Part shown: positions 19,901-28,791 of the stretch, in pieces
Numbering within the stretch: position 1 is the stretch's first letter
How the letters are laid out: every line of letters begins with the position of its first letter
Assembly (NCBI RefSeq): GCF_963682185.1
Contig: NZ_OY821667.1
Location: 5,283,501 to 5,347,500, forward strand
From: an uncultured Cohaesibacter sp.
GTDB taxonomy: Bacteria > Pseudomonadota > Alphaproteobacteria > Rhizobiales > Cohaesibacteraceae
Direction of reading: 5' to 3'
DNA length: 64,000 nucleotides
The notes under the pieces: generated by a model
What the model saw: the letters and a program-made list of their open reading frames with translations, nothing else
What the model was told of the DNA's origin: nothing
Databases searched by the model: none
Position numbers and translations under genes: made by a program

Positions 19901-22469
19901 TGTTCCGATAGGAATCCGAGCTCTTGCCATAAGCATCCTTGAGTTTCTCGACAGGCAGAAGGCGCAAATCATTGACATTTGCATCGCCCTTTTCAGGAGC
20001 GGACAAATCCGACTGGATCGGCTCTTCGGTCATTTCGACAAACCCGCGAACAGCCAACGTACCATAGGTATGACCGGCCCCCTCGGAGCGCTCTTTAAAG
20101 AGGCCGAGCAGAGGAATGTCATCTTCGGTTTTGACTTCGCACGCACGAATGTGCCAATCAACAACGCTTTTTGCAACAGAAGCAAAGTCAACGCCACCAA
20201 CCGTGTTCTTCATGTTGGGGAAGTAGCGTTTGAGAATGGCTTCGTCCGTATCAAGGAAGTTCGGCTCAAAGAATTCACCGCCAATATAGCTCTCCGCGGT
20301 GCAGAGGCCCACTTTACCCATGGTCTTCATGAGAGATTTGTTGGCGGCGTAGATGAACTGCTTGATGTTTGCCTTGGCAGCGTCCAGATCGCCCTTTGCA
20401 AACTCCATGGCGCGAGCTTCCACGACGATCGGCATAACAGCCGAGGCACCAAAGCCCAGAGCTGTTGCGATCTGATGGGCAGAGGCAATCTGACCACTTT
20501 CCGCAACAAGAGACACACGGAAGCGTACGCCCTGTTCGATCAGGCGCTGGTTGGCCGCCGAAATCATCAAAGGCAGCGGAATGGCGGCTCTTTTCTCGTC
20601 CACCATCGCGTCGGACAGGATGACGATGCCACCTTTTTCGCGCGCAGCTTCTTCTACCTCATCACAAACGGCATCAACCGCGGCGATAAGATCGTCTTGA
20701 GCCTTTGTCTTGTCGGCTTTGTGGTCAACAAGGAAGGTCATGGCGATTTCGGTGACTTCTACATCGCCTTGCGCCCGAATGGCAGCCAGATCATCAGGCG
20801 AGAGCACCGGCGTTGGAACAACCAGCTGCTTGGTTTCGCCCTTGTTGAAATGCGGCTTCGCACCCAGCGCAACACGCAAGGTCATGCCGTCTGCTTCGCG
20901 CAAACTGTCGAGCGGCGGGTTGGTGACCTGAGCAAAGCGCTGGGAGAAATATTTCGACATGCCGCCTTCCTGATCGGTCAGCGCGTTGATGGCTACGCCG
21001 TAGCCCATTGCCGAAATCTTTTCCTTACCGGTCTGCATCATCGGGTCGAGCAGGAACTTGAAGCTTTCCTGGTTGAGACCATAGGCAACCGAACGCTGAA
21101 CATCGGTGAAGGATTCCGCAACCTTGGTCTTGCCATCTGTGCGCGGCAGATCGTCGAGGTTTTTGCGGGCTTTCTCAAGCAGCGAACGATAGTCGCGCTT
21201 TGATGCAAGCATTTTGAGAGCTTCATTTGACGTGAAGGACTGCTTAGCCACATGATCATAGTAAAGCATGCCACCAGCTTCGATGCGTCCACGCCGCAGG
21301 ATGCTTTCAGGATCAAAATCAACCTGACCGGCTTCCGACATCACACAAAGATACTCGTCCGTCTCCACAGAGCGGAGAGGGCGCAAGCCCAAACGGTCAA
21401 GGCGCGCACCCACGACATTGCCGTTGCCAAAGATCAAAGCGGCCGGTCCGTCATTCTTCTCTTCATAAAGAGAGAAATATTCGAGCATCACGCGAACATC
21501 TTCTGGAAAACGCGTGTCATTCTCCCAAGCCGGCGGCATCATAGCGACAACAGCCGTGATCAGATCAAGATCGTCCTCAATCAGACGACGCTCAAGCGTC
21601 TGGTCAAGACGCGCAGAGTCAGACTGCCCGGGAGGGGAATAGATCTGCTGGTTCTTCATCTGGGCAATGGTTGCTTCAGAGAGGCGGTTCTTCTTGTCCG
21701 TGTTGAGCTCGCCGTTATGCGCCATCAAACGGAACGGCTGCGCCATGGAAGGCTGCGGCTCGGTGTTGGTGGAGAAACGCGTATGGAAGAACAGCGAGTG
21801 GATCTTGTGATCCTCATCGGTCAGATCGTAGAAATAGGGGATGACCTCGTTCGAGTTGAGGCGGCCCTTATAGACCTGCGTATGCGCAGACATGGAAAGC
21901 GGGTAAAGCCCCTTGAGGTCAGGATCCAGATAAGCGACGGCTTCAATGGCCATCAACGCATCATGAATCTTGCGGTCAAAGGTCTTGGCATCCATCGTTT
22001 CATCTTTAATGAAAACGACCTGATGCACCGTCAGCATATATTTCAAGGCTGCCGGGCGAATGACCGAGTTGTTCACCGGAGCATCGCGCACAAGAACGAT
22101 GCGCAAACCATTCTTCTCAAGGCTTTCCTTGATCAGCTTGTCGGCCGCATCCCAGTTCTTTTTCAGCTCTGGCAGAAAGAAGTTGCCAACGCCGAATTCG
22201 CCCAGTTCCAGAGTGGGGAGGCCTGTGATCTTGCGGAAGAAAGACAGAGACAAATCAACGCAAACGCCAGCGCCATCGCCGACACCTTCCGCGCTCATGC
22301 CGCCACGATGGGGAACGGTGCACAAAGCTTCGTTCGCCTTCAAAAGAACATCATGGGTTTGAACGCCGGATTTGTAAGTCAAGAAGCCAACACCGCAGCT
22401 GCTTTTTTCAAAGCTATGGTCATACAGGCCGAATTGATTCTGAGACTGTTCCAAACCGCTTATCCTCAC
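16974..22469 (-). CDS. Very large glutamate synthase-like protein (GltB family)
   Basis: The 1831-residue product has the GltB domain order. An N-terminal glutamine amidotransferase has Cys25 in SSCGVGF, implying removal of a 24-residue propeptide. A central domain, an FMN-binding synthase domain (AMSHGALVAPAHEAVAHGANM, NIAGNTGGTGAAAVTSLKNT) and a GXGXG beta-helix follow. E. coli GltB has 1486 residues. The extra length lies in an insertion of about 200 residues before the synthase domain and a longer C-terminal tail. The 3Fe-4S cysteines are Cys1262, Cys1268 and Cys1272, spaced CX5CX3C instead of the usual CX5CX4C. The start used is GTG; a TTG five codons later has a better-placed GAGG. No gltD is adjacent. 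Confidence 0.88.
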   Translation of the reverse strand: MRISGLEQSQNQFGLYDHSFEKSSCGVGFLTYKSGVQTHDVLLKANEALCTVPHRGGMSAEGVGDGAGVCVDLSLSFFRKITGLPTLELGEFGVGNFFLPELKKNWDAADKLIKESLEKNGLRIVLVRDAPVNNSVIRPAALKYMLTVHQVVFIKDETMDAKTFDRKIHDALMAIEAVAYLDPDLKGLYPLSMSAHTQVYKGRLNSNEVIPYFYDLTDEDHKIHSLFFHTRFSTNTEPQPSMAQPFRLMAHNGELNTDKKNRLSEATIAQMKNQQIYSPPGQSDSARLDQTLERRLIEDDLDLITAVVAMMPPAWENDTRFPEDVRVMLEYFSLYEEKNDGPAALIFGNGNVVGARLDRLGLRPLRSVETDEYLCVMSEAGQVDFDPESILRRGRIEAGGMLYYDHVAKQSFTSNEALKMLASKRDYRSLLEKARKNLDDLPRTDGKTKVAESFTDVQRSVAYGLNQESFKFLLDPMMQTGKEKISAMGYGVAINALTDQEGGMSKYFSQRFAQVTNPPLDSLREADGMTLRVALGAKPHFNKGETKQLVVPTPVLSPDDLAAIRAQGDVEVTEIAMTFLVDHKADKTKAQDDLIAAVDAVCDEVEEAAREKGGIVILSDAMVDEKRAAIPLPLMISAANQRLIEQGVRFRVSLVAESGQIASAHQIATALGFGASAVMPIVVEARAMEFAKGDLDAAKANIKQFIYAANKSLMKTMGKVGLCTAESYIGGEFFEPNFLDTDEAILKRYFPNMKNTVGGVDFASVAKSVVDWHIRACEVKTEDDIPLLGLFKERSEGAGHTYGTLAVRGFVEMTEEPIQSDLSAPEKGDANVNDLRLLPVEKLKDAYGKSSDSYRNTSFGRRTPEEIDAFKITPNYRKFALELAKEREARPAALRDVLSFPTDISWATTADEFQHELFRHDLIGNNNFYVRGLRVHHNKDDSFTAFFASKYTHERLVALSVALKKQFGDELLTMETDGEHIHITAKGLAHNYLANHKRPNGKLALNKVQPAHEITAMLASGAMSHGALVAPAHEAVAHGANMVGAFSNSGEGGEHYSRYGTIRSSSIKQLASGRFGVWTGYLADPTLEEIEIKIAQGAKPGEGGQLPGKKVTVEIAAARGGTPGVELISPPPHHDTYSIEDLAQLIHDAKAARVRVIVKLVSSEGIGTIAVGVAKAGADVINIAGNTGGTGAAAVTSLKNTGRAAEIGLAEVHQALCANGLRDKVVLRCSGAHQTATDVIKSCLLGGDSFEFGTTALMMLKCVMAKNCNIKCPAGLTTNSEVFDGDPRALGQYLMNIAHECREILANLGFKSMREARGRSDYLHLIKHPSAIGQMDLRNMLQVVNEVHIKEPVYLEAHFEIDDMLLKEFKNKAVQRHHRNAKLVVEKKLDNRNKTVGGQLAIDIERMLQHEISEKHVKSMPMVYTDDRGRNMLKQETLEIHTHGSAGQSYAAFCNSGMVFHHVGTCNDGVGKGASGGYIAIHTPGGGSEENYLIGNFALFGASSGSLFVEGGAGDRFGVRNSGATAVVEGVGDFCGEYMTNGAIMNLGGFGKGFCNGMSGGVAYQYDPYDQLESLYSHDSVKLHRLDGDSDRAKLHQIAVKRLLRHHVKFTGSEKAKFLLENFETEMANFKFATPLALETYQNYEAILKAKPRKELTEELANALVSYQLRKFKLAYRDGKVIANGIIPQQGETDTKLMYELINNFTVINMAQQIVKGRYRGAEISAETLNSGVRKLILTEDFTLMTKLSGIARKALEDYSDLELAVLVSDKRMKDYKTALSNRNVRLMDSIGTYGWILLQDRLNRKAMGELPDFESLFAATSSQELVKQVP

Positions 22470-23111
22470 TTTTTAAGGGCGCGACCTCTAAGTCCGGTCC
22501 AAAATATGGACCAAAGTGCGAGATCGTCGTCTTTATCCGAAACCGGACCAATGCAGTGATCCGTAATGACGACGAGCATACCGCTCGACGGTTCCGTTTT
22601 GCATTGCACCTTGGAAGGTACCTGCGCCATTGAACTATCGCGTAATAAAAGGCTGTGAAACCTGAGTTATACAGACAATTATAGCTCAACTCTTGCAAAA
22701 AGGGGCGCAAAAATCCCGATCATCTATTTTACTCTTTAAAACAGATGCCGAGAATTCATGTCACAGAACTAAGGCTGTGCGTAAATGGTATGGGGGAATG
22801 CGTCAAGCTCATAAAAGATGAAAACGGACGATTTTTTCGTTTACTGGTCATTTTTCCGTACATTCTGCGCAATTGTTTCTTCAGGTCCGTGTATTAAATA
22901 CAAACGTTCCAAAGCTGAAAATATTTGATAAAGCGCAGTAAAGCCTGCAAATGTGCGGCGATAGGCCTCATGATTTCCATTGCTCAAGAGTGCTGATCCG
23001 CTCGATCAGGAAAAAACTCCCTGTGTCATATCGCTTGTGAGCCTAGTTTTGTGAAACACCATCGTCCCGCTTGGATAGACTGTCTTTGACTTGAGACTAA
23101 ACCGGCGAGAT
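22470..23111. other. Intergenic region of 640 bases; promoter region of the glutamate synthase-like gene
   Basis: I see no coding frame, tRNA or clear repeat. The part next to 22469 must carry the promoter and leader of the minus-strand glutamate-synthase unit. The other part lies downstream of the broken ABC ATPase gene. Short frames here show no recognisable protein. Confidence 0.4.
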
Positions 23112-24171
23112 CTAGTTTAAAATCGCCCATGCATCGTCAAAGGTAAAGCGTATATTGGCGCCTAACCTTGCGGGTTGACCGCTATAGGCAACCACTTCCG
23201 CTCCATCGCTCATCTCAAGGCAAATGCGATATCGCTCGCCTAGATAGGTGGAGCCGACAACACGCGCGGGCAATCCGTTCTCCTGATCGAGCCTGATATG
23301 CTCGGGGCGTACGCACAAGCTAACCGGACAGGCCTCCATCTGTGATGCAACACATTGATCCTGACGCGTGCGGAACTCCTGTCCATGAACAACCACATCG
23401 CGCCAGCATCCATCCTGTCGCTTTTCCAGATAGCCCGTCAGGATGGAACTCTGTCCGATAAAACGGGCGACGCGTTCGGTTTTGGGCTGGCTATAAAGAT
23501 TTTGCGGCTTATCGACCTGCGCCAATTCACCATCAAACATCACAGCAATGCGATCGGCCATGGCCATGGCCTCAGACTGATCGTGCGTTACATAAACCAT
23601 GGTGGCGCCAGATCGCTCGTGGAATTCGACAAAGGAATTCTGCATCACCTCACGCAAATGGGCATCAAGATTGGATAGGGGCCTCATCAAGCAACACCGC
23701 ATCTGGCTGCATGACAAGACAGCGAGCGAGTGCCACCCGCTGCCGTTGCCCGCCAGAAAGTGTCGCGGGTTCCTTATCCGCAAAGTCTAGCAAAGAAACC
23801 ATATCAAGTGCATCGAAAAGAATTGCCTCCATCTGCTCTTCTGGCATCTTGCGTATCTTGAGAGGATAGGCGACATTCTCGGCCACCGTCATATTGGGCC
23901 ACAGTGCGTAGGACTGAAACACAATGCCCATATTGCGTTTCTCTGGCGCCAAATGGCATCGTGCATCGGATAAGACGCTGCTGCCTTTATAGATGGCGCC
24001 AAAGTTGGGGCGCTCAAACCCCGCCGTCAGCCGCAGCATGGTCGTCTTACCGCATCCGGAAGGACCGAGTAGGGCAATCATTTCGCCATCTTCAATATCG
24101 AGTGAGACGGATTTCAGAACCTCGATATTGCCGAAGCTTTTAGAAACATTGTCGTATGTCAGCTTCGCCAC
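23112..24171 (-). pseudogene. Frameshifted orphan ABC transporter ATPase (FbpC/PotA type)
   Basis: The gene begins at 24171 with a normal ATPase: Walker A GPSGCGKT at residues 36-43, a Q-loop region and signature LSGGQRQR. At VLLDE the frame shifts. The sequence reads GAG-GCCCCTATCC, whereas removing one base near 23681 restores the universal [12 protein letters not shown] continuation. From there the second frame continues unbroken through the D-loop, H-loop (VYVTHDQSEAM) and a TOBE-like C-terminal domain to 23112. The repaired product would have about 352 residues, typical of ferric-iron or polyamine importers. No permease or binding protein is nearby. It is either an inactivated orphan or carries a one-base sequence error. 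Confidence 0.85.
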
Positions 24172-24498
24172 GGTAGTCTCCTATAGCTATCAAATCGCCA
24201 CGGGGTGCCGAAGAGGATAGCGACATATCTCTTCTTGCTATCGATGCTGCTAGATGTGGCGAACGAGTCGTAATCCACCATTTAAAAAGCCGGATATTAC
24301 GGTTCGATGACGCTTAAATGAAACTATTGTAGCAAGTTGCATGCTCGCACCATCGGGTTCCCTTTGTCAGATGGTTATGGCAAGGCATTGAAAATGTGCG
24401 ATGTTTTAAGGGGCTATAGGAACGACAAAGGATATGAAATGGGGAGCGCAACCCGTTTCATTTGAAACAAAAAAAGTCTGCGACGAAAAAGTCCGTAG
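24172..24498. other. Intergenic region of about 330 bases; nothing identified
   Basis: The region separates the broken ATPase gene (its upstream side) from the phaC 3' end; both lie on the minus strand. There is a small hairpin GTTTCA-tt-TGAAAC near 24455-24470 followed by an A-run on the plus strand, and two A-rich runs. I cannot assign a function. Confidence 0.35.
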
Positions 24499-26382
24499 TC
24501 AGTATGTCTGTTTCACATAGCTGCCCGGAGCGTCTTCGAGCGGGGGATATTGTTCCGAACCGACCGGGCGGGCGTCGACGCGGAATGTTTCTTTGGAAAC
24601 GATCCACTCGTCCCAATCCGGCCACCAAGAGCCTTGGGTTTCCTGCGCACTTTCCAGCCAGTCGCTTAGCGCGCATTCTACAGGGCCGCCCCGCCAGAAT
24701 TGATATTTGCGACGGTCTGGAGGATTGACGACGCCTGCAATATGTCCCGAGCCGCCCAATCTAAAATCCACCGGGCCACCAAAGAGCTTGCAGCCCTTGA
24801 ATACGGAGCGGGCAGGGGCGATGTGGTCTTCCTTCATGGCAAGGCAATAGATTGGCGACCGGATTGCTGAAAGTTGAAGCTGCACACCGTCCAATATCAT
24901 GGTTCCCTCTGCCAGCGCATTCTCCAGATAGCACTTGCGTAAATAATAGGAATGACAAGCCGCTGTCATGCGCGTGCTGTCCTGATTCCAAAACAGAAGA
25001 TCGAAGGGAAACGGCTCAAGCCCCCGCATATAGTTGTTGACGAAATAGGGCCATATCAAATCGTTTGGTCGCAGCATGTTAAAGACGTTGCCCATCGACA
25101 TGCCGTCCAGATAGCCTTGCGCATTCATGACCCTTTCGAGCTCGGTGAGCTGCTCTTCATCGATGAATATCTTGAGGTCTCCCGCTTCGGTGAAATCCAC
25201 CTGCGCAGCAAAGAGCGTTATGCTGTTGATCCAATCAAGATTTTTGGCTGCAAGATAGGCTGACGCAGCAGAAAGCAAGGTGCCACCAACGCAATAGCCG
25301 ACTGTATTGACGCGATCTTCGCCCGTTATCTGCCGAATTGTTTCAATGGAATTGATGACACCATCTTGCATATAGTCTTCAAAGGTCTTGTGCTTCAGGC
25401 TTTCATCAGGATTGACCCAGGAGACAGCAAACACAGTGTGGCCCTGTTCCACGCACCATTTAATGAAGCTTTTGCGCTCATTGAGATCGAGAATGTAATA
25501 TTTATTGATCCAAGAAGACAGGAGGAGAAGAGGCTTTTTAAAGACCTTGTCGGTTTTGGGTTCATATTGGATCAGTTGGCAGATATCATTCTGCGCGACC
25601 ACCTTGCCCGGCGTGATGGCTATATTCTCTCCCAGACCGAACACAGAGATATCCGTCTGCCGGATGAGCAAATTGCCGCCGCCCGCCTGAATGTCCTCGG
25701 CCAGCATCTGCATGCCGCGGATCAAATTTTCTCCGTCATTCTCAAGCGTTTCCCGCAGCAGCTCGGGGTTGGTCATGACATAATTGGAGGGCGAGAGCGC
25801 ATTGAATATCTGATTGACATAAAACAGCGCTTTGAGCCGGGTGTGATCATCAACTGTCTCTGCCTCGCTCACCATTTCATTGGCCCACTGAGACGTGATG
25901 AGATAGAGCTGCCTAACGAATGAGAAGAAAGGATTGCTCTGCCATTCCGGATCATTGAAACGCAAATCATCCTCGCTGGCAAAGGCGACATCCTCGACAT
26001 CTTCTCCGAGCATCTTACGGCTGGATGCCCCCCACAATTGGAGACAACGCCCCCAAAGCCGCGTTTGTGCTTCCATCGCCCGCGCCGGATCTGAGGACCA
26101 GTAATGCGTCACTTCACCAAAAGTGCGGACCATCTGGTTTACATAGTCAACCGTATGGTCATCCATGCCATGTTCGCGCGGTCGAAGATAAGCGGAAGCA
26201 ACTTTGCCAGCTTGTTCAACAACCTTGGCGATATTGGCCGCAAATTTCTCTGGATCGTGGATCATGAAATCGGCGAAGTGCCTCGGCCCCGCGCCGCCAC
26301 TGCTCGAGGAAGAAGAGCCAGCGGAGCCGTCCTTCCCGCGCGAACCGGCCGTATCATCGTCCTTGTCTTTGTCATCAACCAT
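24499..26382 (-). CDS. phaC: Class I poly(3-hydroxyalkanoate) synthase
   Basis: PhaC polymerises hydroxyacyl-CoA into carbon-storage polyester granules. With the ATG at 26382 the product has 627 residues, fitting class I synthases. The lipase-like box GYCVGG contains the catalytic Cys364, and the C-terminal GSGHIAGVVNPP holds the catalytic histidine. The frame stays open about 100 codons further upstream, but that part is not synthase-like, so I chose MVDDKDKDD. The N-terminus is a low-complexity acidic and Ser/Gly-rich tract before HFADFMIHDPEKF. No phasin or phaR gene is next to it. With the glycogen operon, the window encodes two carbon-storage systems. Confidence 0.95.
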   Translation of the reverse strand: MVDDKDKDDDTAGSRGKDGSAGSSSSSSGGAGPRHFADFMIHDPEKFAANIAKVVEQAGKVASAYLRPREHGMDDHTVDYVNQMVRTFGEVTHYWSSDPARAMEAQTRLWGRCLQLWGASSRKMLGEDVEDVAFASEDDLRFNDPEWQSNPFFSFVRQLYLITSQWANEMVSEAETVDDHTRLKALFYVNQIFNALSPSNYVMTNPELLRETLENDGENLIRGMQMLAEDIQAGGGNLLIRQTDISVFGLGENIAITPGKVVAQNDICQLIQYEPKTDKVFKKPLLLLSSWINKYYILDLNERKSFIKWCVEQGHTVFAVSWVNPDESLKHKTFEDYMQDGVINSIETIRQITGEDRVNTVGYCVGGTLLSAASAYLAAKNLDWINSITLFAAQVDFTEAGDLKIFIDEEQLTELERVMNAQGYLDGMSMGNVFNMLRPNDLIWPYFVNNYMRGLEPFPFDLLFWNQDSTRMTAACHSYYLRKCYLENALAEGTMILDGVQLQLSAIRSPIYCLAMKEDHIAPARSVFKGCKLFGGPVDFRLGGSGHIAGVVNPPDRRKYQFWRGGPVECALSDWLESAQETQGSWWPDWDEWIVSKETFRVDARPVGSEQYPPLEDAPGSYVKQTY

Positions 26383-26790
26383 TGAAAGCCGCCGATCCAC
26401 ACAATCCAGTAAACGGAAACCACTCCGATCCGCCGTCTCAATACGAGAAAGGCCGGGAAGGTCAAGATAATCGCTTGCATGCTTTAGACAACACCGACAA
26501 GCACATATTAACAAGGCCATTGGCCTTATAGCGAAGGGCGCTGATTGCACTATGGTCGACAGGTTAAAACATCTAAAAACCTGATGAACTCTTGAATTTA
26601 CAGGCGATTGGCATAAATAGATCCGGTAATGCGACAATTCGGAGCAGGATGAGTCTGTTGATTGTATTATCATGCAGATCATGTTGATCTCTTAGAATAG
26701 GAAGCATGATTGGCTTCCTTATCAGTCTGTATCTTTTCCCTGGATATACAGATCCATAAAGCGAGCCCGCTTCTGACAGGAATGAAACCG
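26383..26790. other. Divergent promoter region between phaC and a lipoprotein gene
   Basis: About 400 bases with no convincing gene. They must contain the promoters of both flanking genes. A hairpin AGGAAGC-atgattg-GCTTCCT lies at 26699-26719, about 70 bases before the lipoprotein start. Confidence 0.4.
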
Positions 26791-27162
26791 ATGAATGAGA
26801 AAATCAGCCTTGCTCTTAGTGCTTCTCTCGTTTTGTTTTTGGCAGGATGTTCTGCGACGCACTCCGATCTGGCGAGTGGGAATTTGACCGATACCAATGA
26901 CGTCTATGCCGCATCAACCCCTGATGCAGCCAATGCGCAGTCTGGCGAAATCTCCAACGCGCAAGCGTCAACAATCGAGCGCGTACCTTTCGCGCCAAGC
27001 CAGTTGGGTTATTCTCTCGACCTTCTCAATGATGGCCCCGACACAACGGACTATCCGACGATCACAAATCTCAAGGACAAGGATCCTTCTTTGTTGACCC
27101 CCGAAGAGCGCAAAAAATTGGAAGAAGAGCTCCTGCAACTGAATGCGCAAGCGCAGCGGTAA
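26791..27162 (+). CDS. Small lipoprotein of unknown function
   Basis: The 123-residue product starts MNEKISLALSASLVLFLAGC, a classical lipoprotein signal peptide with lipobox LAGC, so Cys20 should be lipidated. The mature part is rich in Ala, Ser, Asp and Thr and then has a charged, probably helical C-terminus (LLTPEERKKLEEELLQLNAQ). I chose ATG 26791 because GACAGGA lies about 10 bases upstream; an ATG at 26782 sits too close to it. I do not recognise the family. It sits between phaC and the aminotransferase gene. Confidence 0.75.
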   Translation: MNEKISLALSASLVLFLAGCSATHSDLASGNLTDTNDVYAASTPDAANAQSGEISNAQASTIERVPFAPSQLGYSLDLLNDGPDTTDYPTITNLKDKDPSLLTPEERKKLEEELLQLNAQAQR

Positions 27163-27392
27163 ATTTCATTGGCGGCGCTTGGTATCTGAGCGTTTGAGCA
27201 AAGTGATAGAATTGCCAAGAATCCTCTCCGGAGTCGGGCTTCAGATTTGGTGTGGCCATCTTATTGACTAATTCCCATGTGCAAAAACTGAATTAGATCT
27301 GGCAAACCTGTCCGGTTAGCGCCATTTTCTCCAACACTTCATAAGGCAATGCCTTCAATTTTGTCCCTGTCCTAATATCAAGGAGCCTAACT

Positions 27393-28568
27393 ATGGATGA
27401 GTTCCATAAAATACGCCGTCTCCCTCCTTATGTCTTTGAACCGGTTAACCGGATTAAGGCGAAGGCGCGAGCGGCGGGCGCGGATATTATCGATTTGGGC
27501 ATGGGCAACCCGGATTTGCCAACACCAAAGCACATCGTGGAAAAGCTCACCGAAACGGTTTTGGACCCTCGCACACATCGCTACTCGACGTCGCGCGGTA
27601 TTCCCGGCCTTCGTCGTGCACAGGCCGCCTATTATGAACGTCGGTTCGGTGTGAAGCTCAATCCTGAAACCGAAATTGTTGCCACCCTCGGCTCGAAGGA
27701 AGGCTTTGCCAATATGGCACAGGCCATCACCAGCCCCGGTGATGTGGTGCTCGTGCCAAATCCGACTTACCCGATTCATTCTTTCGGTTTCATCATGTCC
27801 GGCGGTGTGGTTCGCTCCATGCCTGCTGAACCGAATGAAGAATTTTTCCGGTCCATAGACCGTGCTGTACGCCATTCGATTCCAAAACCGATCGCGCTCA
27901 TCGTCAACTATCCGTCCAACCCGACGGCATATACGGTTGATCTCAACTTCTATAAGGAAGTGGTCAAGATCGCCAAGGAACATGACATCATGGTTCTGAG
28001 CGATCTGGCTTATGCAGAGATCTATTTTGGCGACAATCTGCCGCCGTCGATTCTGGAAGTGGAAGGAGCAAAGGATATTGCGGTTGAGTTCACCTCGCTA
28101 TCCAAGACCTTCTCCATGCCGGGCTGGCGCATGGGCTTTGCTGTCGGTAACGAACGGATGATCCGAGCACTGACGCGCGTCAAGTCCTACCTTGATTATG
28201 GTGCCTTCACACCCATTCAGGTCGCCGCTGCGGCTGCCTTGAATGGGGCGGAAGATTGCATCAAGGAAGCGCGTGAGATCTATAAATATCGCCGCGATGT
28301 AATGGTTGAGAGCTTCACCCGATCAGGCTGGCCGATACCAAGTCCGGATGCCACCATGTTTGCCTGGGTGAAAGTGCCTGAACAATTCCGCGAAATCGGA
28401 TCCTTGGAATTTGCCAAGCGACTGGTCGAAGAAGCCCATGTTGCGGTCGCTCCGGGCGTCGGGTTCGGAGAATATGGGGATGACTATGTTCGCCTTGCAT
28501 TTGTAGAAAACGAGCAACGCATCCGACAGGCTGCCCGCAACATCCGCCGTTTCATGGCCTCTGCTTGA
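27393..28568 (+). CDS. Class I/II aminotransferase (alanine or LL-diaminopimelate aminotransferase-like)
   Basis: This 391-residue PLP enzyme belongs to fold-type I. Visible motifs are the N-terminal IIDLGMGNPDLPTP, the NYPSNPT substrate-contact block, SDLAYAEIYF, and the PLP-lysine region SLSKTFSMPGWRMGF, in which SLSK provides the Schiff-base lysine. It resembles E. coli AlaC. Automated annotation often calls it LL-diaminopimelate aminotransferase, but alanine formation from glutamate and pyruvate is at least as likely. It lies upstream of hom, glpX and recJ, an arrangement seen in other Hyphomicrobiales. The exact substrate is not settled. Confidence 0.9.
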   Translation: MDEFHKIRRLPPYVFEPVNRIKAKARAAGADIIDLGMGNPDLPTPKHIVEKLTETVLDPRTHRYSTSRGIPGLRRAQAAYYERRFGVKLNPETEIVATLGSKEGFANMAQAITSPGDVVLVPNPTYPIHSFGFIMSGGVVRSMPAEPNEEFFRSIDRAVRHSIPKPIALIVNYPSNPTAYTVDLNFYKEVVKIAKEHDIMVLSDLAYAEIYFGDNLPPSILEVEGAKDIAVEFTSLSKTFSMPGWRMGFAVGNERMIRALTRVKSYLDYGAFTPIQVAAAAALNGAEDCIKEAREIYKYRRDVMVESFTRSGWPIPSPDATMFAWVKVPEQFREIGSLEFAKRLVEEAHVAVAPGVGFGEYGDDYVRLAFVENEQRIRQAARNIRRFMASA

Positions 28569-28609
28569 GTATAAGTCCTCAGGATCGTTTGTAGATAGAA
28601 ACAAAAATG

Positions 28610-28662
28610 CCATCCGCGAATGCACACAATTCTGGCAAAAGCCAGATTGCTCTTGCGGATGG
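28610..28662 (+). other. Nested stem-loop in the aminotransferase-hom intergenic region
   Basis: The outer stem CCATCCGC (28610-28617) pairs with GCGGATGG (28655-28662). An inner hairpin TCTGGC-aaaa-GCCAGA occupies 28631-28646. No T-run follows. The position, 130 bases before hom, would suit an attenuator, a processing signal or an imperfect terminator of the aminotransferase gene. Confidence 0.5.
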
Positions 28663-28791
28663 TCGTTGGCTTGCGTATTTATTCTAAACAACAGCCGTTT
28701 TGCTCTTGAATTTCATGAATTTTTTTCTTTCGGAAATTAATTTGACAAAACTGCAAGCACAATAAACTCGACTTATCGGACTACAAACTAA

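Noticed and set aside
18831-21203. 790-codon open frame on the plus strand, opposite the glutamate synthase-like gene
   Set aside because: It is antisense to a strongly conserved gene and reads as the complement of its codons. It contains no recognisable domain. Similar long shadows occur opposite glgX (10687-12117), the double ATPase (419-1342), glgB and the diflavin reductase.
23665-24171. Programmed frameshifting in the ABC ATPase gene
   Set aside because: No slippery heptamer with a downstream structure is evident, and the family does not use frameshifting. A one-base mutation or sequence error is simpler.
28569-28791. SAM-type riboswitch before hom
   Set aside because: The nested hairpin does not show the known SAM-I or SAM-II core sequences that I could recognise, so I list it only as a structure.
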